From Ochotona curzoniae (lineage: Eukaryota; Chordata; Mammalia; Lagomorpha; Ochotonidae), in the NCBI RefSeq assembly GCF_017591425.1, contig NW_024465885.1:45503001-45567000 (forward strand): a stretch of 64,000 nt of DNA, in the 5' to 3' direction. The notes beneath the pieces were generated by a model. The model ran no database searches. It was not told where the DNA came from and saw only the letters and a list, made by a program, of their open reading frames with translations. Of this stretch, positions 12,400 through 24,500 are shown one piece after another; position 1 is the stretch's first letter, and every line of letters starts with the position of its first letter. Position numbers and translations under genes: made by a program.

Positions 12400-12705
12400 T
12401 GTGAACACACACTCACAGCAGCATGAGTCAGTCACTGAGATGTGGGAGTGACCCTAGTGCCAGTCGAATGGATAAATGCGTAAACAAATGTGACAGACCA
12501 TATTGTATCAATCAGCTTGAAAAGGACTGAAGTTCCAATATATGCAACAATACAACACCTCCAGCACCTTACAGTAACTGAGGAAGGCAGACTCAAAAGG
12601 TCACATATTATCCCATTTCATTTATACGAAACACCCGGGATTAGTAAAGACAGAAATAGAAAGCAGATTAGTGGACGCCAGAGGTGTAGGGAAGGGCTGT
12701 GGTGA
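12400..12705 (+). mobile_element. Old mammalian L1, ORF2 3' end and start of 3'UTR
   Basis: Recognisable blocks are 'tcgaatggataaatgcgtaa', 'gacagaccatattgtatc', 'aaaaggactgaagttccaat' (degraded form of the 'aaaaaggaatgaagttctga' block), 'actcaaaaggtcacatatta' and 'agaaagcagattagtggacg'. These belong to the end of ORF2 and the proximal 3'UTR of old L1 subfamilies shared among placental mammals. No intact frame remains. Confidence 0.75.
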
Positions 12706-12744
12706 ATATATTCACCAGTTTCTCATTGCTCCAATGCCATGTCT

Positions 12745-13050
12745 AGGATGTATTGCTTATGAAGAAAGGAACTCCAGCCCTTTTCGTGGTTCACAGTCCA
12801 AGAAGAGGCAGCCCCTTTGCCACCTGGTGATAGTGTTCTTAGTGTTCTTGCTGGCAGCATCCCTGGGTGGCACAGAGTCTCACACAGGGCCATGTCTCTC
12901 ATTAGAAAGCTGTCAGGGTTCCAGCAGGGACGCTCCACCCCAGCAACCTGCTGCAATCTAATCCCTTCTCAAAGGCCCCACCTGCAAACATCATAACTGG
13001 ATTAAGTTTCCACCTTCTTAGTGTCATGAAGATGAAACTTCTGGGACTGA
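12745..13050 (-). mobile_element. MaLR (MLT1-like) LTR, antisense
   Basis: On the + strand the order is 'gtggttcacagtccaagaag', 'ctcacacagggccatgtctc', 'aatcccttctcaaaggcccc', 'acctgcaaacatcataactg' and 'tctgggactgaatctttaat', which reads as an antisense MLT1-type LTR. These are solo LTRs of an ancient endogenous retrovirus-like family with no coding capacity. The subfamily is uncertain. Confidence 0.5.
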
Positions 13051-13120
13051 ATCTTTAATGCTTGGACCTTTGGAGACCTCTCATGCCAAAACCAGCTATA
13101 GCCCTGAGTGATTTCTTTTT

Positions 13121-13438
13121 TAGATTTATTTATTTTTATTGGGGGTCAGATTTGCAGAGAAAAGGAGAGTCAGAGAGAAAGATGATCCATCCATTGGTTC
13201 GCTCCCCAAATGGCTGCAATGGCTAGAGCTGAGCTGAATACTAACCAGGAGTCAGGAGCCTCTTCCAGGCCTTGCATGTGGGTACAGGGTCCCCAGGCTT
13301 TGGACTAACCTCCGCTGATTTCCCAAGCTATAAACGTTGGGCTGGAATGGAAGGGGAGCAGCCAGTACATGAACCAGTGCCCATATGGGATGTTGGCACT
13401 GAAGGTATAGGTCAGTTGAGCTGCTGCCCTGGCCCCAA
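13121..13438 (-). mobile_element. Lagomorph C-type SINE, full length
   Basis: Begins with the inverted tail 'agatttatttatttttattg', then 'tccatccattggttcgctcc', 'ccaaatggctgcaatggcta', 'ggagtcaggagcctcttcca', 'gggtccccaggctttggact' and 'cagtgcccatatgggatgtt', and ends with the degraded head 'gctgctgccctggcccca'. Confidence 0.9.
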
Positions 13439-13504
13439 CCTGCTATGATTTTAATAGGCAAAAGGTGAAGACGGAATTGCACATATATTAAGTGCCACTG
13501 AAAT

Positions 13505-13610
13505 CTTCACTTATTTATTTATTTAATGTGTTTGAGAAATAGAGAGTGAGGGTCAGTGAGCCCTCATCCACAAGTTCATCCTGAGAGTGCCTGGCTGATT
13601 TCTTTACCAT
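13505..13610 (-). mobile_element. C-type SINE tail fragment
   Basis: Only the inverted tail and GA-rich part remain: 'tcacttatttatttatttaa', 'gagaaatagagagtgagggt' and a short body stretch. It directly abuts an old L1 segment. Confidence 0.45.
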
Positions 13611-13614
13611 CATG

Positions 13615-13800
13615 TCTTTTGGGTCATTTACTTTGTGGCAAAGGGCAGGATTTTGATTTTCTTATATAGCTAACTAATATTCTGCAGTATTTGTGTACCA
13701 TATTACCTCTATTCTCTCATCCATTCAGAGTAACTATCTTTATTATTGTGAATAATGTCACAATAATCTCTTTCCTTCACTGGGTTCATTCCCCAGTTGG
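13615..13800 (-). mobile_element. Old L1 ORF2 3' region, antisense
   Basis: The + strand carries the complement of the L1 ORF2 end: 'aaagggcaggattttgattt', 'agctaactaatattctgcag', 'tgtgtaccatattacctcta', 'ctctcatccattcagagtaa' and 'tattgtgaataatgtcacaa'. It is too diverged for any open frame. Confidence 0.65.
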
Positions 13801-14046
13801 GACACTGGAATTATAAGCAGCAACCTAATTCATTGTATCACAATACTGGTCCCTGGGATTCTTTTAAGACATAAAAACCTTTATCTGGAGGTTCCCATCA
13901 CCTCAAAATTTTCTACATAATTCATTGGCTAGAATCAAATCACAAGCTTATTCTTAAATCCACCATGGCAGGAGGAAGAAAATTAGATGAATCAGGTTCC
14001 TCTGGAGAGGGAGAGTTTGGGCAAGCTTCAGCTGAGATATTGTGTG

Positions 14047-14049
<3 letters not shown>

Positions 14050-14090
<41 letters not shown>
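14050..14090. repeat. (TG)20 microsatellite
   Basis: Uninterrupted TG/GT dinucleotides. The complementary frames that read as poly-(C,V) or poly-(T,H) are artefacts of this tract. Confidence 0.97.
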
Positions 14091-14091
<1 letters not shown>

Positions 14092-14099
14092 TGTATATC

Positions 14100-15994
14100 T
14101 GTATGGATATTGTATTAGAAGAGATCCAAAGTTCTATTAAGATAAAAATGAAATACAAGTTAGCCATTTAGGCAAGCCTTGGCACCCCTGGTGGGAAATC
14201 TTGCTTCACAGACCATAGGGACAAATTCACATCTGTGGATGAGTGTGTGCACCCCACAAATTGTCTCAGGGTTTTCCTGACCAGAATGGCCTGAAACCAC
14301 CAAGAGGGTGAGATGACGGCATGTTCCTCAGCAGCAGCCATCGCTGGTGGCAGTCTAGTCGAGCATGTCCATTTATTATAATGTATGCACAAACTTATAT
14401 AGACTAAGAAAGGCGAAAGCTGAAGGCTGTCTCCTGACAGTTCTCCCACCCAACAATGACACTGTAATTTGCTAGAAGGCATGTCTGTGTCTCTGGACCC
14501 TCCAATCAAGACACAGACTGCAGGCATACCACAGGTCACATTCCATACCACAGGTAGGCAGTGGGTCATGTACAAAATGTAGGCTGGCAGGTAGCAAGCA
14601 CTGCACCCAACGTCTCAGAGTTGCTTATCAACGAAGTCCCCAATAGCTCGTCCAAAGACAGAGAAGAGAGACCATGGCGCAGCCCACGACACTGGCATTT
14701 ATGGCTAGTGATTAGGTCAGGTTGAGGCCTCAGTGTACTAAGACCATTGTCAAGGGTGTTTCCCTGGAAGCACGGTGTACTGGGTCCTTATGACTTCTCA
14801 CATAGGACAAGCAGGGAGAGATTCAGAGGAGATCTCCCACAAAATGGCACATTCATCCTGTGGAAGAGTGGAGAGATTCAGAAACACTCAGCAAATTGAA
14901 AGGCATGAATCTGGTATGAAATATGATTCAGTTTGTAAAGTCTGAAGGCATCTCACATTCAGAAACAACATTGCAGAGGAGATGGGGGAAAGTCATGACT
15001 TAGCGAGACAGCCACAGTGGGCTCCATGGTGGGCGGGGCGGACAGGTCCTGGGAGACAAAGACTCAAATGCGAGTCTTGATGTAGAAGGTGAGTCTTGGC
15101 TTACTCTGAATACCCGGAAGTGTTTCCAAGCTTGTCTGCCTCATTTGTGAACCAAGGAGAGGGACACTTTCCTCACAGGGATACATGAGGAGTGTGAAAA
15201 AGCTCCAGCATGTGTGCTAGTTGAAGAGCACATGGCTGAAATTCCCTTGCGGTTGTCACCCCAAGCAGTCATGGCCTATACATGGACACCTGCTGTATAA
15301 TATTGTTGTATATGGAAGGTTTGAAGCTAGTCCTGTCTATTGATGGAATAAAAGAACAGAGAAACAAATTAACCCATGGAGAGTAACAATGACCAGCTGC
15401 CTTCACAACTAACCTAGTTGGAAGCATGGTTCTGACCAGTGAACTCTTCAAAATCACCCCAGCAAAATCACTCCTGGTTTTCACTTGGGGCCTTATGCAC
15501 AGCTTACCCTCCTTGGCACTCTCCAATCTTGCACTCTAGACCACTCTTAAGGGTATCTGTTGTTTGGTTTATTAATGTCCACTACAGAATCAAGAATTGA
15601 TTAGAAAGAATTGAGCAATTCAATGTGATAAAAGGGCACACATGCATGGAGCCCACCCTGATTAGCCCATATGGGTAACAAATACAAATCCTTCAGAGTC
15701 ACATACAAAGTTCTACAGATGGCTATCCCAGCCCCCTGCACTATGGCCTTGGCAGAGTGAACATCTCACCGTTTGCAGAAGTTTTCCCCACTTGGGGACC
15801 CTGTGTAATAAGTTAGCAAGGTTAGCAATGCCTATCTTCTCTCTATGATCGTGATACATACCCCATCTAGTTCCTGCCAGCCTTCAGTCTTCGCACACAC
15901 ACACATACAGAACTTCCATCTCCTTTAGATAGGCTCTGTCTTCTTAGGGTTCCCAATTAGGATTTGCCTCATGATATACACTCGTTTGTTTAAA
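14100..15994. other. Unassigned DNA
   Basis: No supportable gene. The 135-codon minus-strand frame at 14168-14575 is among the longer frames in the window, but it has no recognisable domain, signal peptide or membrane segment and I do not call it. Confidence 0.45.
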
Positions 15995-16322
15995 AAATAA
16001 TTCATGTATTTATTTATTTGAAAAACAGAGTGCGTGTATGAGAGAGAGGGAAAAGGAAGGGGGAGAAGGACAGTGAAAAAAAAAAGAGAGAGAGAAAGAT
16101 TCTCCACCCACTGGTTAATTTCCTAGATGATTTCAAGGGTCAGGGCTGGGTCAAACTAAAAACTATTTCCATCAAGGTATCCCTCATAGGTTGTGGGTGC
16201 CAAAGTACTTTCCTCTGCTTCCCAAAGTACATTAGCAGGGAGGTGGTTTAGAAACAAAGGAGCCAGAACTAAACTGGAACTCAGAAATGGGATGCCAGCA
16301 CCACGAGTGGTAGCTGGACCCA
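15995..16322 (-). mobile_element. Lagomorph C-type SINE, diverged
   Basis: Inverted tail 'catgtatttatttatttgaa', an extended GA/A-rich stretch (16038-16095), 'ctccacccactggttaattt', 'catcaaggtatccctcatag', 'agtacattagcagggaggtg', 'gaactcagaaatgggatgcc' and a 'ctggaccc' end. Confidence 0.8.
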
Positions 16323-16369
16323 CTGTTCCACAATGTTGACCAGGTAAGCTACATTTTTTAAAATGCTGG

Positions 16370-16450
16370 TCTCTTTCTATAACAAGGTAAGCTCCTTGAG
16401 TCCAGAGAATGTCGTATGTCCCCTTCTGTGCCCTTAGATTCTCACTCAGA
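16370..16450 (+). mobile_element. Possible L2 3' end fragment
   Basis: 'aaggtaagctccttgagtcc' followed by 'gagaatgtcgtatg' resembles the L2 3' motif 'gtgagctccttgagggcagg'. The motif is short and shared by several old families, so this is tentative. Confidence 0.35.
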
Positions 16451-16659
16451 GTATGGTACATGGGTGGTTGCTGTGTGAAGGCAAGGAAAAGCTGTTTGCC
16501 TGGATTGCAGTAACCTGCTTGGGTGGGACCCTGACTGATACCTCTGGGACTATCAATATGTGTTCAGGTTTTCAGCCTTGAATCCTCACTTTGCCCTGGC
16601 TGATGGATAATTACTCTTTTTGGGACTTCAAGCACCGAATTTCTCTCATCTCCCCCTGC

Positions 16660-16676
16660 TGTGTGTGTGTGTGTGT

Positions 16677-16731
<55 letters not shown>
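16660..16731. repeat. (GT)n microsatellite with one GAGT interruption
   Basis: About 36 dinucleotide units, broken once at 16681-16684. The longest pure-type dinucleotide tract in the window. Confidence 0.97.
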
Positions 16732-16732
<1 letters not shown>

Positions 16733-16796
16733 ACACGTGCAGGGGTTCAGGATGGATGAGTGGAGCTGGCTTACAGTTCTCAACTCCAGGCATACA

Positions 16797-17035
16797 TATA
16801 CCCCCATATTGAAGCACTGGGCTTGATCCCCAGCTGTGGCTGCTGGGAACCTATCAATGCAGATCCTGGGAAATGGCCGTGCTGGCTTGCAGTTAAGTCA
16901 TTGCTACCCACTCAAGAGACTTGCATTGAGTTCCTGGCCCCTGGTTTCAGCTCCCTCTCTATCATTGCAGGCAGCTGGAGGAGTGAATCAGTGGATGGGA
17001 ACTCCCTCTTTATGTCAGTGTCACTCAAAAAATTT
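16797..17035 (+). mobile_element. Lagomorph C-type SINE, 5'-shortened
   Basis: Body blocks in + order: 'ggcttgatccccagctgtgg', 'cagatcctgggaaatggccg', 'ctactcaagag'-like text near 16905, 'gagttcctggcccctggttt', 'gaggagtgaatcagtggatg' and a 'ctcaaaaaattta' end. Confidence 0.75.
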
Positions 17036-17849
17036 AAATGTGTTTCAGCCGAGTACTACTTTATTTGTGATTTCGGGAAGCACTGCTATGGATAAGGCAC
17101 ATGAGAAAGTGGAAAATGGAAAGCAAAATTACCACCCGTGTTCCACACGGTGTCCCTAAGTGGGTGAATATCTGAGTAGATGCTGTGTAGCTTGTCTAAC
17201 TAGGTCTTTCTGAACAATGTCCACAGATAACAGCCACAGTATGTTTTCATTTCACTTGCTTATACTGAAGACAAAAATGAGCCAAATTCTTTCAGCCAGT
17301 ATACACACCCTCACCCAAGTTACATGCATATATGACCATGAAAGAAGACCCACTGTGGCTTACAGTAACCAATGGGGATTTCTGTCCATGTGGAATATTA
17401 ATTGGAAACCTTTTTAGATCAAGGCTGAGTATCATGGGAAGTATGTGATAGATTGGAAGAAAACCCACAGGAGAATCTTAGTAAGGCATGAAGTAATTAA
17501 AGCCTTCAAAACAGAACACACAGAATTCAGGGACAAAGCTAAAAGGAATTTGGCAAATTCGCCCTGCAGAAATGCAGTCTGAGGTGTGGCTTTGAAAGGT
17601 AGCCAGAGACTCTTCTATTCTTCTGGGGAAAGAGTGATGGGAAGATGGCTGGGTGGAGTCATTTGAAGAACGTTCCAGAGTTAGCCTACATGGTACTCCA
17701 GGATTGACTCAGTGATGGGAAACTGACACAGATTTTTTTTACTTACTCCTGCTTGCTTCTCCTGACACTCCTGGGATACAGGGGTGGATTGGTTGTGTAA
17801 ATGACAAAAGCCAGAAATATGTACTAATTATCTAGGAAATGCTCCATTT
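17036..17849. other. Unassigned DNA
   Basis: No supportable gene or clear repeat. Confidence 0.45.
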
Positions 17850-17995
17850 TTGCTAGGTCAGCATTTCTCAAAATTGCCACAGTTGACATTTAGGGTCAGA
17901 TAATTCTCTCTTGGCAGATGCTGACTGGAGACATTGCCAAACACTTTGTGGGGCACAATATTACCCCTGGTGGGTGCTGCTGGTTAAACAAAATT
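17850..17995 (-). mobile_element. MER20-like hAT DNA transposon remnant
   Basis: 'gtcagcatttctcaaaattg', 'acagttgacatttagggtca', 'gataattctctcttggcag', 'ggagacattgccaaacactt' and 'caatattacccctggtgggt' match the MER20 pattern in antisense. MER20 is a short non-autonomous hAT element shared by placental mammals. A central part is deleted. Confidence 0.75.
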
Positions 17996-18311
17996 CATTC
18001 AAGTTCCATTTAGCCTTTTCACTTTATGCTTCTTCTGTGGAGATGAAACATTGTTGCTCACTTCTGCAATATTTGAGAAAGATAAGAAGATGGAGCTACT
18101 GACTTCCAGAGGGAAATTAGATCTCCCTACTGTGGAGAGGGATTTGTTTCTGATGCGTTTCAACAGTAGAAGAAGTCACAGGAAACTTAAGTTGTTGTCA
18201 GCATAAAAATATTCATAGATAAAGGAGGGCTGAATCTAAACTATTAGAGGATGATTATGACTTAATAACTAGATACTGTCATTTATAATGTCCTATTAAA
18301 TTGCTTATAGT

Positions 18312-18512
18312 AGTTCAAAGGTTATATAGACTGTGGACCATGAGCCAGATCAAGCCCACCATCTATTTTTATGAAGTTTGACAGGATCTCAGTCTTTGGT
18401 TGTGTGTCATCTGTGACTACTTCTGTGCTACAATAGCAGAGTTGAATATTTGTTAGACTCCATATAGCATACAACGCTGAAGATACTATCTGGCACTCAG
18501 CAGTAAAAGGGC
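18312..18512 (+). mobile_element. hAT-type non-autonomous DNA transposon remnant
   Basis: 'tggaccatgagccagatcaa', 'gcccaccatctatttttatg', 'gtgactacttctgtgctaca', 'atagcagagttgaatatttg' and 'actatctggcactcagcagt' follow the order of a well-known mammalian hAT (MER1-type) element with 'ggcccacgggccaaatc' and 'actatctggccctttac' ends. I cannot fix the subfamily name from memory. Confidence 0.65.
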
Positions 18513-20280
18513 TAAGTCCTCTCTGGTGCTGGAATTCATCTTGAATATCTATTCCATAGCATTGGCATCATTTCTGATTGCTTCATGTAGGTCACCTCCC
18601 ATGCGTGGACCATGGGGCTGTATGAATGACTAGTTTCTTCTGTGAAATGGTCTGAAAAAATATATATTGCTATCCCCAGGTCAACAAAACAGCGAACAGC
18701 TCAAATGGTGAGCTTGTTAACATCCTGTAATGAGGAGGAAGGTGTAAGCAGTACTCCACCCAACTCCTGTTTTGTCGACTTCAGTGTCATTGAAACTCCA
18801 AGAGCACTAAGTCAAGTTACCTGTTGTCCTTCAAGTTGTGAGCCTTCCCTTCGGTGATAAGTGAAAGTAGTTAACCCCCAAATGAAAGGAGGTGATAGTT
18901 ATTCCTCCCTTCTGTGTTCCAAGAATCCTGGGTTTGGGGCCAGCCATATTTAGTACACAAGGTTCCTTGGGCACACTTTGGTACAAGTCTTTTTTTCTCA
19001 ATCACAAAGCTAAGTTGGCAACTCCAGAGAAAGAAAGAAAATTCAAGTTCAGACAAGTTGAAGACATGAGAGCAGCAAAATGAAGACGTCTACTCCATGA
19101 AGTATTTTGGGATCCTGGGGGCCTCCTTAGAATTTTCATTTTTTATTTAGTTATTTATTTTGATAAACTCAGGATGAGGGTACCTGGATGATGGGGGAAC
19201 ATGCCATGCCATGCCACAAGTGTCTGCTACTTTCTTTCCTGCTGCAGTTTAAGCAGCAAGTGAATGTGTAGGAAAGTTGGATGGAGTTGTACAAGCAATC
19301 CTCAAACCGAGGGTGATGGGATCATGATAGCCCCTGTCCTTGTGTCTCTTATCCTGAGCACCCAGCCAAGCGGGAGTTTTTGGGGAAGGGGAGGGTGCAC
19401 ATATGTAACTGGGAAGGTATGGAGACAAAATTCCAGGCTTTATCATTTGGTGGAACAATGAGTCACTCACCAGTACTGACTGTGACACAGAGCATTTCAA
19501 ATTCAGCATCTTGTTAGAATCTTTCGGACAGGTGCTGGCATCAGCGGTGGCTTGGGAAGCTTAAATCATTTGCTGAGAATCACATACACCCTAACATGGG
19601 AAAGCAGGTCTTCCAGACTTCTAGTCATCCACAGTCAAGTTCCTCCATGACAGATGGTAGCTCCCAGCTGAGGGCCCTCCCTGCCCAGGAACAGTGAAGC
19701 TTCCTGGAGCCAATGTGGTTTTGTGTTTGCCTTACAGGTCTGTTTCCTATCTATGGTGGCTCATAGGGGCCATAGGTATGTTAAGTATCTATCCACATCT
19801 GACCATTAAATAACCAATCAGTGAGGCAACAGAAAGAATGGCTAGGCCTCGAAGCATATAATACATGCAAGGTATGGGAGCAGCAGCAGGAGGAGGGGCA
19901 AAGCCTTCGTGTCTAAGGTCTCACTTGAGCCTAGTTGGAGCCTGTGCTCGCTCCAGAAGTGAAAGGCTATTGTGTTGAAGGCAGGAAGGGCGCCTCTCAC
20001 TAAGTCGATCCCAGTCACAGCTGACCCTCTGCTCTGCACTTCTTTCAGCAGTCAGGACCCTGAGAGCGTCCTGAGAGAACCTGTGTTCTCAGTGAGAGCT
20101 TCCACCCAGGCATGCATTGCAAGGGGAGTTCTGCAGACTCACCCTGGAGAAGGCAGATGCCAATTCCACACACAAGAACCGAAACCCCACACTTGTAGAC
20201 TTCGGTTATATCCCTTACCTCTCCAAAAGTTCATCAGAATCCAAATCCTGGGACCTGTGACTGTGACCTTGTTTGTAAAC
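18513..20280. other. Unassigned DNA
   Basis: No supportable gene. An A/T-rich stretch at 19135-19165 resembles an inverted SINE tail ('tttagttatttattttgata'), but the following body is not recognisable. Confidence 0.45.
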
Positions 20281-20645
20281 ATGGCTGTTATGGACTGAAC
20301 TGTGTCCTTCCCAATACACACATTGGTGTCTAAACTTCCTATGTGACTGTATACTGGAGATAGGAATCTTTTGGAGGAGGTAATTAAAGTTGAATGAGGT
20401 CATGAGGGTAGGGCTCTAATCTGATAAGTCTGTGGCCTTATCAGAGAGGAGCTTTCTCTCTCCTGTTTTCATTATGTAAGAACGTAGCAAGAAGACAGTC
20501 ATTTGCAAGCCAGGGAGAGAGCTTTCCCTAGGAATTAAATCTGCCGTGCCTTGGTCTCAAACTTTTGTTCTCCAGAATTATGACATGAATTTCTATTGTT
20601 TAAGCCACCCAGGCTACGGTGTCTGGTTATGGCAAGCAGAAATGG
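20281..20645 (+). mobile_element. MLT1-type MaLR solo LTR
   Basis: The LTR is easy to follow: 'tgttatggactgaactgtgt' at the start, 'gtgactgtatactggagata', 'ggaggtaattaaagttgaat', 'gaggtcatgagggtagggct', 'ctaatctgataagtctgtgg', 'gaattaaatctgccgtgcct' and 'tgtttaagccacccaggcta'. It is an ancient ERVL-MaLR LTR with no internal coding region beside it. Confidence 0.8.
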
Positions 20646-20749
20646 CAAAGACAAAAGTCTTTCAGAGATGTAATCAAGTTATTATCATTAAATCTTTCAG
20701 CTGGGCCCGAAATCAAAGGAAGAGCTGTCGAAACAGACACACCCAAAGG

Positions 20750-21010
20750 GAAGACTAAACAATAAACACAGGGAGGACAGCCATGGCAGGACAATCATGG
20801 GAGCTCAAGTGATGCTGCCATGAGCCAGGAAATGCCAGGGCTACCAGAAGCTGGAGGAGACAAGCAATGACTACCCAGACTCAGAGTGACACAACAGACA
20901 CGTTCATTTTGAACTACTACTTTCCAAAATTGTGGGTGAATAAATTTCTGTGGCTTTAAGCCACCAAATGTGTGAACACTTGTTATAACAGCCCTAAGAA
21001 ATTAACATAC
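20750..21010 (+). mobile_element. Second MaLR-type LTR, 3' part
   Basis: 'acacagggaggacagccatg', 'gccatgagccaggaaatgcc', 'agaagctggaggagacaagc', 'gtgaataaatttctgtggct', 'ttaagccaccaaatgtgtga' and 'taacagccctaagaaattaa' form the right half of a MaLR-type LTR. It lies about 100 bp after the MLT1 LTR in the same orientation. It may be a separate LTR or part of a broken tandem arrangement. Confidence 0.65.
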
Positions 21011-21211
21011 TCCTTCATTCACAAAAGCCCTCAAGAATGTCAGTGTTTGAAAAGACATCATCACAATGATTCTCTTGATTACACTGCATGGATTTTTCTG
21101 CTAAATCATTCTGATAGTTTGGTTCTTGGGCAATTATTAGCAAGTAAGACTGAAATGTGTTAGACTGTATCAGTTGGGAACTACTGTTTTGGGAACTTCA
21201 TTTTGATTTTA

Positions 21212-21540
21212 GAATGTCATTTATTTTGTTTGAAAGTCAAAGTTATAGAGAGAGAGAGGGAGAGGGAGGGAAAGAGAAAATCTTGCACACACAGATTAGC
21301 TCCCCAGATAGCCATTGTGGTCAGGCCTGGGCCAGGTTGAGGCCCAGAACTAGGAATGTCATCCAGGTCTTCCATGATGGTTGCTTGGGCTCAGGCAGTT
21401 GGCTATGTTCTGCTGTTTTCCAGACACAATGGCTAGAAGCTAAAACTAAAGTGGAGCAGCCAAGATGGGCCCCTGTGCCCATACGGGAGGGATTCCCATG
21501 TCAGATGGTGGCTTAAGCTGATACACCACACTGTTGGCCC
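21212..21540 (-). mobile_element. Lagomorph C-type SINE, full length
   Basis: Inverted tail 'tcatttattttgtttgaaag', 'atagagagagagagggagag', 'ttagctccccagatagccat', 'gtcttccatgatggttgctt', 'agtggagcagccaagatggg', 'cctgtgcccatacgggaggg' and the head-end 'taccaccacactgttggcccg'-like end at 21520-21541. Confidence 0.85.
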
Positions 21541-24500
21541 GATTTGGGGAATTCTAAGGCCTTAGCACTTTCTCCTCATTGATTAGCATCAGGGGTCATC
21601 TGGGACTCTGCCGCTTAGATCCCTGATCTCGATAAGCCACATTTCCCTGAGCGATAAGCTCCACATGCTGTGATTGGTCATGAGAACTTTCTAGTATGCC
21701 ATGCCTAAAGTGTAGTGTTGACCTGTACTGCAGTCAGAAGGTAACATTGCCCTGGAGCTGGCACACAGTTGTGATGACTATAAAGATATGAAACGGGGTG
21801 TTGCTTTGTAAGCACTCAGAGATAAGACAGGCCTCAGAATTGTGTACCTACATTGTCTGCCACCCCATATCCTTGTGTCAGGCCCTCTCCAGCTGGCCCA
21901 CCCAGTGTCTAACTAAACTGTGAGTGGCCCCATGAGTGGCTATGTGTAATGTTACCTTCAGGGCCAGATTACAATGGGGCACCAGATGCCAAACTCCAAC
22001 TGGGACTGCTGGGGAACACCCACCTTCCGAGAGAGATTCTTCCTTTGTTAAGCAGGAGACTATCCTTGCGTGAAGCAGTTAGAACAAGCAGGGATTCTGT
22101 AAGGGCCGAAGTTGCAGGGGACATTGAAAATTTGGTTCACAGCACATGAGGGGCAACTTTCACAAGGAAGAGCATTTTCCTCTATTGGTGGCAATGAGAC
22201 CCTGTCCAGGGGGCACTGACAGGAGGAAGATGGACAGGCTACCCAAACGGGCAGATTGCTTGCACGTGGTCATGTAGTCACAGGTGCAGGGATGAGGATG
22301 TGACTATGTTTAGGAGGGAGCCGTTCTGGTGTCTACCTTGTCCAGGCAGGGGCTTACAAAACAGGTGTCAATCTATGAAGTAAACACTCCCCCTGCCCCA
22401 AGCTAACACTCCTAGCCTACAGGCTCTAATCTATCAACTGCTTTCATGCTGACATTTTCACTTAACCTCTTTTGTCCCCTAGCTCTTGGAGTCAGAAAGC
22501 AAATCAGTGGGAGTTGAACTTGGCTTTAGTGTTTCTAATCACTGGACACATGATTTTTGTATAAGTTATCTTAATTATTTCATCTGCAACATATGAACAG
22601 TAACTCCCTTCAAGGGAATGCCAACAAGATGAATGGGTCGGCTTAGTGTGGAGCCTACCAAGCTGAGAGCCCTGTCCTTCCACTTTGAGATGCTCCCTTT
22701 CTGAGCCTTGTCTCATTTCCATTGCTGATATTCTTTCTGCCAGATCGCATTTTGAAGCTTCTATGCTATTGTCGCTATCATCCCCCTGAACAGTGTTATT
22801 TGTTCTTACATTATTAGTCTTGTCTCTGACTGTGATGACTCCTGCATGCTCATCCCCAACTCTTCCAAAGAACTCTGAATATTGGTTCTGATTTCTTGAA
22901 AGGCACCGTCATAGGTGTTCCTTTTGCAAGGTCAATTCAAATGAAAGTTCCCTCCAGCCCTGCCTTCCCACTACGCGCTGACTCAGTGAGTACTGGCTCT
23001 GGCTCTCCCTGGGCTCTTCAACAGGCTTTCCACACCAGTCTTCCCACCTTGTTCATTCAAACTTTGGGATTGTCAGTTCCTGGGTGATTTGCTACTCTTG
23101 ACTAGGGTCCCAAACAGCCCAAAAACCCTTTCTTTAAAAAAGCTATTACTAATGCCCACTGTTAGGTGTCTGTATCGGTCACCTGCAAAGGGCCTCTTTA
23201 CTGTGGTATGCACCAGGAAATAGCACCGTACATTTTGATGAAGCTTTGGACTATGACCTGCAGTATCTGTCAAGGACCAGAGGCTAGCTTTACTGTTCGC
23301 TTTGTGCTGAGACCTACCAAATGGCACTTCCTAGTCTGTATTCCACCAGTGTGGACAACGGATTTCTCAGAGAGGTTGAAAATTCTAGGAGCACCCTGCT
23401 TTGCAACATGTTTTTTCCATTGGTGGAGTGTTTCTCTATCTCTGCTGATGGAGTCGAGGCAGGTTGAGAAGCATTCTTGGTATTCTTCCTCATTCTCTGA
23501 CTTTTGCCCAAGCACATCCCAACAGCAGACTCAAGGCCAAGTTTGTAGCTTCTCGGCTCCCCTCTCCTCTCCACTGAGCTGGGAACATTCTATTACACAC
23601 ACATTCACTTTTTTTCCCCATCCCTACAGCTTTTCTTTGGCAGACCCCTGAAATAGAAAATCCAACAAAAACTTGCTGAGTACAATGGAATGCACCAGCT
23701 CATGTTGTGAAAGGTCATTCCACTGCCTGGCATCCTATGACACACACACAAAATCAGCTTAGTCAGAAGCACGTGCCATATGACTGACAATTGGATCTGA
23801 ATTGAGCATTATGTAGTGCCACTGCTGCAGGTGCTCCCGTCACTCCACAATCCCCCGTGTCCAATGGACAATGCCAAACGGTGCCAAGAAACTCAAGCGA
23901 CTAAACACAGAAACATCTTCAGTTTCAGCCTGTAATGAACAGTGTTCGCATCCAAGAAAAACTTGGTGCTGAATAACGAGGCCAAAGCCAAATGGAATTT
24001 CAGTTGCAAAATGGAAAGTAGAAAGGCCAAACAAGAGAAGCACACAATACAGGGCCTAACTTCCTGAAATGTGTTGAAGGATCTTTGGAAATCACTGAAA
24101 ATTGTATTGATCTTTTGCCAATGATGGAGAAAACATATTATTAGAGAGAGGATGGGTAGAGTTCATCATGATCAATGGCAAGTCTGAGGCTCCTACTCAT
24201 GAGAATCCTATACTTTAAGTAGTAACAGGTGAGGTGTTGCCAAATTTCAGCAACAGTACATATATGAGCCCTGGATGATTTCCATGAGCAAGTTCCATGA
24301 ATAAATAAATAATAGGGAACAAATTGTTACCACTGAGCAGATGGGGACTCAGCAGGAAGAGGTGCAAGGGAAATTTCTAGAGGGATAGTCTTGTTATATA
24401 TACCAATAGGGAGGGAATATTTTACACATGCACTTTGTTGCAAGGCTGAAAACAGTACATGTAAGATTTATGCATTTCACTGTAGGCCACATTTTCCCTA

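Noticed and set aside
14168..14575. 135-codon minus-strand frame
   Set aside because: No recognisable domain or splice context; length is within chance expectation.
16591..16817. Frames of poly-(V,C) and poly-(T,H)
   Set aside because: They are translations of a (GT)n microsatellite; the same applies near 14.07, 28.1, 55.6 and 59.0 kb.
19940..19970. Text 'gtgctcgctccagaagtgaa' resembling the start of a U6 snRNA pseudogene
   Set aside because: Only about ten bases match and the rest of U6 is absent.
23166..23651. 161-codon + frame
   Set aside because: No known motif, and the overlapping minus-strand frames are nearly as long, which suggests a locally low stop density rather than selection.
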